Part shown: positions 1 through 4,826 of the stretch, one piece after another | How the letters are laid out: every line of letters begins with the position of its first letter | How positions within the stretch are numbered: position 1 is the first letter of the stretch | Assembly (NCBI GenBank): GCA_016793415.1 | Contig: JAEUMC010000463.1 | Location: 1-6,084 of the forward strand | Direction: 5' to 3' | DNA: 6,084 nt | Source of the DNA: Devosia sp. | GTDB lineage: Bacteria; Pseudomonadota; Alphaproteobacteria; Rhizobiales; Devosiaceae | Made by a program: the position numbers and the translations under genes | Notes under the pieces: generated by a model | Seen by the model: only the letters and a program-made list of their open reading frames with translations | What the model was told of the DNA's origin: nothing | The model's database searches: none

Positions 1-1
1 C

Positions 2-28
2 CTCACCCTGCCGGTCGAGCTGGAATAG
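2..28 (+). CDS. Possible C-terminal end of an upstream gene (partial)
   Basis: The first codons of the window, read from position 2, give LTLPVELE followed by a TAG stop at 26-28. This looks like the end of a gene that begins outside the window. It stops 13 bases before the ATG of the helix-turn-helix gene at 42, which would make the two an operon. Eight residues are too few to identify a family, and the call rests mainly on the plausible spacing. Confidence 0.3.
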   Translation, partial: LTLPVELE

Positions 29-41
29 TGCGAGGCCCCGG

Positions 42-293
42 ATGCTCACCGCCTACAACCTTCACCCCGATCCGGCAGCCGCGCTGCAACTGGTCGGCCT
101 GCAGGCCGCCGATGTCGAGCGCGAACTGATCCTCGCAACGCTCCGCGCCACTCACGGCAACCGGACACACGCCGCCACCATTCTGGCCATCAGCATCCGA
201 ACGCTGCGCAACAAGCTGCTTGAGTATGTGCTCGACGGCATCGACGTGCCGCCACCGACGGTGCACGAAGCGGGCGCACCAGCCGACCAGTAG
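42..293 (+). CDS. Free-standing Fis/FlbD-type helix-turn-helix protein
   Basis: This 83-residue protein is essentially a DNA-binding domain of the Fis type (HTH_8). Residues 24-62 contain the pattern VERELIL, then GNRTHAA, then SIRTLRNKLLEY, which is the C-terminal signature of sigma-54 activators of the NtrC/FlbD/FleQ kind; RTLRNKL-EY is especially typical of flagellar FlbD-like regulators. The receiver and AAA+ ATPase domains those activators carry are absent, so it cannot remodel sigma-54 holoenzyme itself and would act as a simple DNA-binding or nucoid-type protein, or through a partner. The tail (residues 66-83) is proline- and alanine-rich. A GCGAGG at 31-36 precedes the ATG with 5 bases spacing. 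The frame stays open to the left edge but holds no other start codon in view; its upstream translation looks non-coding, so 42 is preferred. The target genes are unknown. Confidence 0.8.
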   Translation: MLTAYNLHPDPAAALQLVGLQAADVERELILATLRATHGNRTHAATILAISIRTLRNKLLEYVLDGIDVPPPTVHEAGAPADQ

Positions 294-308
294 CGCCTGC
301 CGGCAACC

Positions 309-342
309 GGCGACCCGCATGTCATTGTTAAATGCGGGCGCC
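309..342 (+). terminator. Strong bulged hairpin after the HTH gene
   Basis: GGCG plus CCCGCAT (309-320, with a single bulged A at 313) pairs with ATGCGGG plus CGCC (332-342), giving about 11 base pairs around an 11-base loop (321-331). It lies 16 bases after the HTH stop codon and is the best candidate for ending that transcript. There is no T-run after it on either strand, so it is not a classical Rho-independent terminator; it could be a 3'-end stabilising hairpin or attenuator. A smaller hairpin, GCCGG-CAA-CCGGC at 299-311, shares bases 309-311, so the two cannot both form fully. Confidence 0.4.
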
Positions 343-355
343 ATCCAACAGCCGT

Positions 356-369
356 AGGGTCATGACCTT
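356..369. promoter_or_regulatory. Palindrome, possible operator
   Basis: GGTCATGACC at 358-367 is a perfect 10-base palindrome, extended by a G-T and an A-T pair to 356-369. It stands in the non-coding stretch between the HTH gene and the microprotein ORF, about 75 bases before the latter's start. It could be a dimeric regulator's binding site, possibly for the neighbouring HTH protein, but no second copy was noticed in the window and chance is not excluded. Confidence 0.2.
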
Positions 370-442
370 CGGGAGGAAGCAGCGGGCTGCAGACTCCGGT
401 GGCAAGCTGTGTCGCGCCCGCTGACTTTCTCCCGAGGATGCC

Positions 443-535
443 ATGCTCGAGAAACTCTGCCTCGACACCCTGCTGATCACCCTCGTCGCAGCTTTGCTGG
501 CGACGCCGGTCGCGATGTACCTGGGAATGCTCTGA
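443..535 (+). CDS. Putative 30-residue single-pass membrane microprotein
   Basis: A short reading frame starts at ATG 443 with a GAGG motif at 434-437, five bases before the start, and ends with TGA at 533-535. The product has 30 residues: a short polar N-terminus (MLEKLCLD) followed from residue 9 to the end by an almost uninterrupted hydrophobic stretch rich in Leu, Ala, Val and Thr with one Pro at position 22. That is the form of a tiny inner-membrane protein with one transmembrane helix. It is not nested in any other gene. A hairpin follows directly (539-559). Evidence for: ribosome-binding site, composition and isolation. Against: such short frames also arise by chance, and I recognise no family. 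Confidence 0.45.
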   Translation: MLEKLCLDTLLITLVAALLATPVAMYLGML

Positions 536-538
536 GGC

Positions 539-559
539 GGTGCGGGACGGCGGCGCACC
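539..559. terminator. Hairpin between the microprotein ORF and tRNA-Trp
   Basis: GGTGCG (539-544) pairs with CGCACC (554-559) around a 9-base loop. It begins four bases after the microprotein stop codon and lies between two convergent units, the ORF on plus and tRNA-Trp on minus. No T-run follows on either strand, so termination is only suggested by position. Confidence 0.3.
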
Positions 560-613
560 TCAAACAATCAGCGATCTTGGAGACTGGGCGGCGCGATCAG
601 CGCCTCGTGCAGG

Positions 614-689
614 TGGCAGGGGCAGAAGGACTTGAACCCTCGACCCTCGGTTTTGGAGACCGATGCTCTACCAACTGAGCTATACCCCT
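614..689 (-). tRNA. tRNA-Trp (anticodon CCA)
   Basis: Read on the minus strand this is a complete 76-base cloverleaf with an encoded 3' CCA (614-616). The acceptor stem AGGGGTA pairs with TGCCCCT (one G-T pair), the D-arm GCTC...GAGC is standard, and the anticodon stem TCGGT/ACCGA encloses the loop CTCCAAA, which gives anticodon CCA for the codon UGG. The T-arm has GGTTCAAGTCC-type sequence. A weak promoter match lies upstream on the minus strand: TTGCCA at 735-740, but the hexamer 17 bases on (TTTTCA) is a poor -10. In many bacteria this gene sits before secE-nusG; no SecE coding sequence follows it here down to position 1. Confidence 0.96.
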
Positions 690-859
690 AAACCTGCGGC
701 CCTCCCTCTACTGAAAAGCCTCGGTCCGCGCAAGTGGCAAGGGGGCAACCCTCGCGAGATGATTGCAAGCCGCTGCGGCGCGGGATTAGGCTTCGTTCCG
801 CGCATGCCCGGGCCTCCTGCAGGACGGGCCTGCGCGTTGGAGGAAACCAGGGGAAATCG

Positions 860-1138
860 ATGAAGAGACTCGTTCTCGTTGCCGCGCTCGTCGCGTCCAG
901 TTTCGCCGTGCCTGTCCTGCCTGCCGCCGCAGCTCCGGTTCTTTCGGATTCGGAAGTGAACTGCCTGATCTTTCCGGCCCTGAAAAAGGAATGCTGGGAG
1001 AAGGGCGCCGCGATGCTGAAAGCGACGCCCAAGGCGGTCGCTACCGCAACCGAGACCACCGCAACCAAGCTGAAGCTGCCGCTGCTGTGGAACTGCACCG
1101 CAGCGCCAAAAGGCTCGGGCCACCTGCTCGACTGCTGA
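860..1138 (+). CDS. Small exported protein with four cysteines, family unknown
   Basis: This is a 92-residue protein with a clear Sec signal peptide: a basic start (MKR), a hydrophobic core at about residues 4-20, and an alanine-rich cleavage region (PAAAA, residues 21-25). The mature part has four cysteines at about residues 35, 45, 79 and 92, the last being the C-terminal residue, consistent with two disulfides in the periplasm. A threonine/alanine-rich stretch lies around residues 56-70. The frame is open further upstream, but ATG 860 is chosen because it starts the signal peptide and follows a purine-rich AGGGGAAA at 849-856. The gene stands alone and is followed by a strong terminator at 1165. 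I do not recognise a family; the Cys arrangement and WNCTA near the end are the only landmarks. No catalytic motif is visible. Confidence 0.8.
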   Translation: MKRLVLVAALVASSFAVPVLPAAAAPVLSDSEVNCLIFPALKKECWEKGAAMLKATPKAVATATETTATKLKLPLLWNCTAAPKGSGHLLDC

Positions 1139-1164
1139 TCGGCGTGACTGCCTGTTCCGAATCG

Positions 1165-1190
1165 AAGGCCCGGCAGCAGTGCCGGGCCTT
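1165..1190 (+). terminator. Hairpin terminator of the exported-protein gene
   Basis: AAGGCCCGGCA (1165-1175) and TGCCGGGCCTT (1180-1190) are perfect 11-base complements around a GCAG loop, followed by TTCTC-type pyrimidines. The position, 26 bases after the stop at 1138, suits a Rho-independent terminator. With an A-rich side on the left it may also serve the convergent minus-strand gene ending at 1224. Confidence 0.8.
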
Positions 1191-1223
1191 TCTCATGATC
1201 CGCCGCGAAAGCGCAGCAACTGG

Positions 1224-1391
1224 TCACGGGTGGTGAAAGGGATAGTCCTGGTCTGCGGCGCCGATATCGGCGCGCAGGTAGGAGCTCAACTCGCGGATGT
1301 CGGCAACCGGATGCGCGCGGCGCGGCAGGAGAGTGTGCTTCATCCAGCCGAACAGCCGGGCAGTACGGGATTTCGGGGCCTGGTAGAGCAT
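1224..1391 (-). CDS. DUF1127-like small basic protein, divergent from LysR
   Basis: On the minus strand an ATG at 1391-1389 opens a 55-residue frame ending in TGA at 1226-1224. A GGAGA element precedes it (CTGACGGAGACGGAAA before the ATG). The N-terminal half is basic (KSRTARLFGWMKHTLLPRRA). The C-terminal half contains LSSYLRADIG and then a D five residues on, matching the DUF1127 pattern LS-x5-DIG-x4-D (compare the usual LSDRELRDIGLTRAD). The Arg-rich core is weaker than in typical members, so this is a diverged relative. DUF1127 proteins are abundant in alphaproteobacteria; some have been linked to RNA turnover and nutrient metabolism, but that role is not shown by this sequence. The gene is transcribed away from lysR with 97 bases between the starts, so LysR control is likely by analogy with other divergent LysR pairs. 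Confidence 0.7.
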   Translation of the reverse strand: MLYQAPKSRTARLFGWMKHTLLPRRAHPVADIRELSSYLRADIGAADQDYPFHHP

Positions 1392-1439
1392 TTTCCGTCT
1401 CCGTCAGTCTGATGTGTCTGACCACTAGATGCTCCCGCA

Positions 1440-1464
1440 GAGCTTTGATTTCCAACCAAAGCTC
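1440..1464. promoter_or_regulatory. Inverted repeat in the divergent intergenic region, candidate LysR operator
   Basis: GAGCTTTG (1440-1447) and CAAAGCTC (1457-1464) are perfect 8-base inverted repeats with a 9-base spacer. The element lies between the two divergent genes and overlaps the -35 hexamer and spacer proposed for lysR, the geometry expected for an autoregulating LysR protein that also controls the divergent gene. LysR sites are usually T-N11-A dyads; TTTG...CAAA fits loosely. Confidence 0.5.
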
Positions 1465-1473
1465 GAGTATCAT
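1445..1473 (+). promoter_or_regulatory. Candidate sigma-70 promoter of the LysR gene
   Basis: TTGATT (1445-1450) and TATCAT (1468-1473) are separated by 17 bases, matching the housekeeping consensus at 4 and 5 of 6 positions. Transcription would begin near 1480, which falls within the ribosome-binding site AAGGAGG (1478-1484); that very short leader is the main doubt about this assignment. Confidence 0.4.
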
Positions 1474-1488
1474 GCATAAGGAGGCCTT

Positions 1489-2382
1489 ATGTCTGATCAC
1501 CTACCCCCACTTGCTGCAATCCGGGTCTTCGAGGCTGCGTCGCGGCACCGGAGCTTTACGCGCGCCGCCCAGGAACTGGGAATGACGCAGGCGGCGGTGA
1601 GCTACCAGATCAAGCTCCTCGAAGAGCGCGTTGGCGCTCCGCTGTTCCTGCGACGGCCGCGCGAAGTGACGCTCACCGAAGCCGGCGAGCAGTTGGCGCC
1701 GGAGGTGAGCCGGGCCTTCGAAATCCTGCGTGAAGCATTTGTCGAGTTCGGTGAACGTGAGCACGGCACGCTGATCGTCAACACAATGCACACGTTCGCG
1801 GCGCAATGGCTGGCGCCGCGCCTCGGCATCTTCCAGCTGCGGCACCCCGAGATCGCGGTGCGGCTGGAGACGGCCGACCGCCTGGTAGATTTCAGCCGCG
1901 AGCATGTGGACGTGGTAGTGAGGGCCGGCAAGGGCGTTTGGCCGGGCCTCAGCGCCATCAAGCTGATCGATGTGCGCTTCACACCGATGCTGTCGCCGGC
2001 GCTGGCAGCGAGTATCGGCGGGGTGCACGAACCGGCCGACATCCTGAAGCTGCCGCTGCTCGACGCCGATGACCCCTGGTGGATCCTCTGGCTCGATGGC
2101 TACGGCTTGCCGCACGATGTGCTCAAGCAGCAGAAGACACCCTCGATGAACATGCAGACCTTTGACGCGATCGCCGCCATGACCGGCCAAGGCGTCACCC
2201 TACTCACTCCCGAGTATTTTCAACGTGAGCTCAAGGAAGGGCGGCTGATCCAGCCGTTCGAACGCGTGTTCGGCGAAGGCACCAGCTTCTGGCTCGCCTA
2301 TCCCGAGGGGCGCCGCAACGTGCCCAAGATCAAGGCGTTCCGCGACTGGGTGGTCGAGGAAGCAAGCAAGCCGATCAGTTGA
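1489..2382 (+). CDS. LysR-family transcriptional regulator, GcvA-like
   Basis: This 297-residue protein has the usual LysR length and layout. Residues about 6-65 form the winged helix-turn-helix: LPPLAAIRVFEAASRHRSFT, then RAAQELGMTQAAVSYQIKLL, ending in FLRRPREVTLTEAG. The SYQIKLLEE recognition helix and the LPPLxAIRxFEA opening are typical of the GcvA/AmpR-like branch. Residues about 90-295 are the periplasmic-binding-protein-like effector domain. A strong AAGGAGG at 1478-1484 sets the start at ATG 1489. The gene is divergent from a DUF1127-like gene with an inverted repeat between them, and this is its most likely target along with its own promoter. The effector molecule cannot be read from the sequence; GcvA itself responds to glycine, but this branch controls many unrelated genes. 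It ends 13 bases before the convergent tRNA-Gly. Confidence 0.95.
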   Translation: MSDHLPPLAAIRVFEAASRHRSFTRAAQELGMTQAAVSYQIKLLEERVGAPLFLRRPREVTLTEAGEQLAPEVSRAFEILREAFVEFGEREHGTLIVNTMHTFAAQWLAPRLGIFQLRHPEIAVRLETADRLVDFSREHVDVVVRAGKGVWPGLSAIKLIDVRFTPMLSPALAASIGGVHEPADILKLPLLDADDPWWILWLDGYGLPHDVLKQQKTPSMNMQTFDAIAAMTGQGVTLLTPEYFQRELKEGRLIQPFERVFGEGTSFWLAYPEGRRNVPKIKAFRDWVVEEASKPIS

Positions 2383-2395
2383 AACTGGAAGGCGT

Positions 2396-2469
2396 TGGAG
2401 CGGGTGAAGGGAATCGAACCCTCGTCATAAGCTTGGAAGGCTTCTGCTCTACCATTGAGCTACACCCGC
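2396..2469 (-). tRNA. tRNA-Gly (anticodon UCC)
   Basis: On the minus strand a complete 74-base tRNA with encoded CCA (2396-2398). The acceptor stem GCGGGTG pairs with CACCCGC, the D-arm is GCTC-AATGGTA-GAGC, and the anticodon loop CTTCCAA gives UCC, which reads GGA and GGG glycine codons. The outermost anticodon-stem pair is a G-A mismatch, which I believe also occurs in related tRNA-Gly(UCC) genes. The T-loop TTCGATT is normal. It converges on lysR with only 13 bases between them and no terminator hairpin visible. Confidence 0.96.
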
Positions 2470-2486
2470 GCCGGAGCGCCAGCGCT

Positions 2487-2515
2487 TCTTAGTGGCTGAG
2501 GCGCGATGCTGGCAA
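2487..2515 (-). promoter_or_regulatory. Weak candidate promoter of tRNA-Gly
   Basis: On the minus strand TTGCCA (2515-2510) is a 5-of-6 match to the -35 hexamer. The hexamer 17 bases on, CTAAGA (2492-2487), is a poor -10. Transcription would start about 11 bases before the mature 5' end at 2469. The position is right but the -10 is weak. Confidence 0.3.
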
Positions 2516-2594
2516 GCCTCTTCGATCCCACGCAATGCTCCCCGATCCCGTCATTGTGCGTTGCCCAGGCGGCGGAACGGAGTCAGCTTGGGCC

Positions 2595-2990
2595 ATGCGC
2601 GCCGCTCTTGCCCTGTTGATGCTGCCGCTGCTGGCGGCCCCTGCTCCGGTTCGCGCCGAGGATGCCAGGTTCATGCTGTGCGAGGCCCTGCCGCACCTGA
2701 CCTGCGTGTGGTCCGGCGACAGTTTCTACCTGCGTGGCAGGATCATCCGCCTGGCCGACGCCGTCTCACCACAGCGCTACACCTCCGAATGCCCCCAGGC
2801 GAGCCAGCTTTCGTGGCGCTCGGCGGCGCGGCTGCGCGACCTGCTGAATGCGGGAGCGTTCCAGATCGGGCAGCCCGACGAAACCGGACTGGCAGTGGTA
2901 TCGCGCAGCGGCGAATCGCTGGGGGCGCAGCTGATCACCGAAGGGCTTGCCCAGACGCGGAAAGCGGAAGCGCCGAACTGGTGCGGATAA
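2595..2990 (+). CDS. Exported SNase/thermonuclease-fold protein, probably inactive
   Basis: This 131-residue protein starts with a signal peptide (residues 1-21, ending PVRA before EDARF). The rest aligns by eye with the staphylococcal-nuclease fold: CVWSGDSFYLRGRIIRLADA corresponds to the family's C-x-x-DGDTxxx-GxxIRLxxIDAPE opening, LRDLLNAGAFQI to the helix after it, and SLGAQLITEGLAQ to the conserved late motif. Key nuclease positions are altered: DGDT reads SGDS (residues 40-43), the Asp40 equivalent is Val57, the catalytic Glu43 equivalent is Gln60, and the YGR segment carrying Arg87 is lost near residues 95-99. Only Asp42 and Arg52 remain. Cys at 29, 37, 66 and 130 could form disulfides. 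It is therefore likely a periplasmic protein using the fold for binding. ATG 2595 is chosen over the upstream ATG at 2535 because it begins the signal peptide; its ribosome-binding site (GGAG at 2579-2582) is distant. Confidence 0.7.
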   Translation: MRAALALLMLPLLAAPAPVRAEDARFMLCEALPHLTCVWSGDSFYLRGRIIRLADAVSPQRYTSECPQASQLSWRSAARLRDLLNAGAFQIGQPDETGLAVVSRSGESLGAQLITEGLAQTRKAEAPNWCG

Positions 2991-3041
2991 CGCGACCGGT
3001 CCCGGAACGGGCAAGCAACCGCCAGCCCGCCGAGGCAAACG

Positions 3042-3047
3042 TATAAT
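3042..3047 (+). promoter_or_regulatory. Candidate -10 element of the isomerase-SDR operon
   Basis: A perfect TATAAT lies at 3042-3047 in otherwise GC-rich intergenic DNA, 51 bases before the isomerase start. No good -35 hexamer is found 16-18 bases upstream (the region reads CCGCCA), so the promoter may need an activator. Transcription would begin near 3054, leaving a leader of about 44 bases. Confidence 0.45.
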
Positions 3048-3097
3048 TGACTCCGTAGCCTGGCGCCGGAGGATGCCGCGTCTCGAGGAGGACGGTG

Positions 3098-3988
3098 ATG
3101 CGGCTTGGTATGAGCGGGTGTTTTCTGCCCGCGGACATGAATGATCTTACCCCTCAGATGTGCCGGCGGGTCCGCGATGCGGGCTTTTCGGGCATCTTCA
3201 CGCGCTTTCGCGACAATGACCCACTGACGGCTCGGCGGGAGGACGCAACCCGACTGCGCTCGCTGCTCGCCGATGAGGGCGTTTCACTGTTTCAGACCAC
3301 TGGGTACTGGCAGAACCTCGTGACCTCGGACGAGGCGGCGCGGGCGCAATCGGTCCGCGTCGTGCAGGCGGCCCTGAAGCTCGCGGGCTGGATGGGGGCG
3401 CGCGGCATCGACACCGGTCCCGGTTCGATGAACCCTGACGGCCCCTGGTTTCCGCATCCCGACAACTGGACGAGCAAGGCCGAGGAGCAGTTGATCCGTT
3501 CGCTCAGGGAATGCGCCAAGGCGGCGGAAGATGCCGGTGTGTTCCTCAGCCTCGAATCGCATTCGCTGGTGACGCCACGCACGCCCGAGATCGCCGCGCG
3601 GATCCTCGATGCGGTGGACTCGCCCTGGGTGCGCTGCGACTATGATTCCGCCAACTGGATCACGCTCGAGACGATCTATGACACCGGCGCGGCGCTCGAC
3701 GCGCATTTCGACCTGCTCGGCCGCCATATCTGCAGCGCCCATGCCAAGGACATCTGGGTGGAGAACCGGCTGGCCATCCACCTGCAGGATGGCTGCCCCG
3801 GCAAGGGCCTGATGGACTTTCCGACACTGTTCGCCCGGCTCGAGGCGCTCGATCCGGATTATCCGTTGATCGCCGAAGGCAACTCGAGCGAAGAACTGCC
3901 CGAAGTCGGCGCACTGTTCCACCAAGTCGCCAAGGAACGCGGCATCCGCATCCTCGATGTCGGCGACAAGCCGGAGGCGGCCCGATGA
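3098..3988 (+). CDS. Sugar-phosphate isomerase/epimerase-type TIM-barrel protein
   Basis: This 296-residue protein belongs to the xylose-isomerase-like (AP endonuclease family 2) TIM barrels, which isomerise or epimerise sugars or dehydrate inositol derivatives using a divalent metal. Candidate metal ligands fall where the family has them: Glu153 (SLESHS), Asp183 (CDYDSANW), His215 (CSAHAKD, compare the family's H-x-K-D) and Glu260 (IAEGNSS). No signal peptide is present, so it is cytoplasmic. GAGGAGG at 3085-3091 favours the ATG at 3098 over the adjacent GTG at 3095. Its stop overlaps the start of the SDR gene in ATGA, so the two are co-translated and probably act in the same pathway. Substrate is not determined; hexuronate, inositol or ketose substrates would all fit this family. 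Confidence 0.88.
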   Translation: MRLGMSGCFLPADMNDLTPQMCRRVRDAGFSGIFTRFRDNDPLTARREDATRLRSLLADEGVSLFQTTGYWQNLVTSDEAARAQSVRVVQAALKLAGWMGARGIDTGPGSMNPDGPWFPHPDNWTSKAEEQLIRSLRECAKAAEDAGVFLSLESHSLVTPRTPEIAARILDAVDSPWVRCDYDSANWITLETIYDTGAALDAHFDLLGRHICSAHAKDIWVENRLAIHLQDGCPGKGLMDFPTLFARLEALDPDYPLIAEGNSSEELPEVGALFHQVAKERGIRILDVGDKPEAAR

Positions 3989-4746
3989 AGCTGCTGCTTG
4001 TCGGCGGAGCCGGCCATGTGGGCCAGCTGATCACACCTTACCTCAAGGCGCGGCACGCCCTCCGGGTGCTCGACCTTGCAGCGCCGGCCGATCCGGAGGT
4101 CGAACACGTCAGGGGCTCGGTGCTCGATCCCGAAGCCATCCGGCAGGCGCTGGCGGGTGTCGACGGTTTTGTCTGGCTGGCCATGCGCAGCGCCCAGGGC
4201 GGCATGGTCACCGACCAGGATATCGAGACCATCGTCAACAATTATGACTTGAATGCCAAGGCTCTGCATCTTTTTCTTTATCTGTCGCAGGAAGCCGGGG
4301 TGACGCGCGGGGTCTATACCAGTTCGATGAGCGTCCACTATCGCGGCCGCCCGAACTACCCCGGCGAAGATCAGGTGCCGCTCGACTCGCCCTCGGTCTA
4401 CGGCCTCAGCAAGGGACTTGGTGAGGAAATCTGCGCCTATTTCGCGCACTGGTTCGGCATGAACATCATCGGGCTGAGGATCAGCGGGCCGCGAAAGCGG
4501 GCCGACTACCTGGCGCAGCGCCGTAACCCGCAGCGGGCGGGGGACGGCAGCTATGTCTACCCGCTCGACGAAGAGGATATGGCAAACGCCTATCTCGGCG
4601 CTGTCGAGGCGATCACACCGGCTTCTGAAGGCGGCTTCGAGGCCCTGTTCATCGTCGGTGACGAGACGGGTGAGGAGCATGACCTCTCCAAGGCGGCCCG
4701 GCTCATCGGCTGGCGACCACAGTCGCACCGCCTGCTGACGGAGTAG
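3985..4746 (+). CDS. NAD-dependent epimerase/dehydratase-type SDR
   Basis: This 253-residue protein has the extended-SDR Rossmann start GGAGHVG (residues 7-13) and Asp30 at the end of the second strand (VLDL), which favours NAD over NADP. The active site is Ser113/Ser114 (YTSSMSVH) with Tyr139 and Lys143 (YGLSK). The length and the C-terminal LIGWRP segment resemble uronate dehydrogenase and similar short members rather than full-length nucleotide-sugar epimerases. It therefore most likely oxidises or epimerises a free sugar, sugar acid or derivative, but the exact reaction is an inference. It follows the isomerase with a 4-base overlap, so it is translationally coupled to it. The residues ADYLAQRRNPQRA around 173-185 sit where substrate-binding loops lie in this family. 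Confidence 0.88.
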   Translation: MKLLLVGGAGHVGQLITPYLKARHALRVLDLAAPADPEVEHVRGSVLDPEAIRQALAGVDGFVWLAMRSAQGGMVTDQDIETIVNNYDLNAKALHLFLYLSQEAGVTRGVYTSSMSVHYRGRPNYPGEDQVPLDSPSVYGLSKGLGEEICAYFAHWFGMNIIGLRISGPRKRADYLAQRRNPQRAGDGSYVYPLDEEDMANAYLGAVEAITPASEGGFEALFIVGDETGEEHDLSKAARLIGWRPQSHRLLTE

Positions 4747-4762
4747 GAGCGCCCAATTGAAT

Positions 4763-4820
4763 CCCCTGAGACACCCGGAACCAAAGGGCGCTATCGTCGT
4801 TCACTGGCGGGTGTCCGGGG
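4763..4820 (+). repeat. Long inverted repeat between the SDR gene and the kinase
   Basis: GACACCCG (4770-4777) pairs with CGGGTGTC (4808-4815), and after small bulges CCCC (4763-4766) pairs with GGGG (4817-4820). The loop is 30 bases and holds most of the stress-type promoter. The right arm includes the G-run just before the kinase start codon, so a transcript running through from the SDR gene could hide that ribosome-binding region, while one starting at the internal promoter would lack the left arm. There is no T-run to suggest termination. Confidence 0.45.
4777..4801 (+). promoter_or_regulatory. Candidate sigma-EcfG (general stress) promoter of the HWE kinase
   Basis: GGAAC at 4777-4781 and CGTT at 4798-4801 are separated by 16 bases, an exact match to the GGAAC-N16/17-CGTT promoter of alphaproteobacterial general-stress sigma factors (EcfG, SigT). 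It lies on the correct strand in the only sizeable gap before the kinase, and would start transcription at about 4808, leaving a leader of about 20 bases. Kinases of the HWE/HisKA_2 type commonly feed the PhyR-NepR-EcfG pathway, so promoter and gene support each other. Confidence 0.65.
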
Positions 4821-4826
4821 GACTAC

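Noticed and set aside
690..859. Search for a gene or promoter between tRNA-Trp and the exported-protein gene
   Set aside because: The plus frame continuous with the exported protein lacks coding character before the signal peptide, and TTGCAA at about 766 has no acceptable -10 downstream. I see no supported feature there.
688..1500. Long minus-strand open frame of 270 codons
   Set aside because: It overlaps the exported-protein gene, its terminator, the DUF1127-like gene and the end of tRNA-Trp. Its translation is Arg/Pro/Ser-rich with no recognisable domain, as expected of a shadow frame in GC-rich DNA.
2317..2341. A second GGAAC-N16-CGTT match, on the minus strand inside the LysR gene
   Set aside because: It lies in conserved coding sequence near the lysR 3' end, points antisense, and has no gene placed to use it. 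A single match of this length inside a gene is best taken as chance, though it could be tested for an antisense transcript.
2991..3041. Possible terminator around CCCGGAACGGG after the SNase-fold gene
   Set aside because: The stem is only three to four pairs and no T-run follows, so nothing beyond GC-rich intergenic sequence can be claimed.
3859..4728. Minus-strand open frame of 289 codons opposite the SDR gene
   Set aside because: The plus strand encodes an SDR with intact cofactor and active-site motifs; the minus frame shows no motif and has shadow-type composition.
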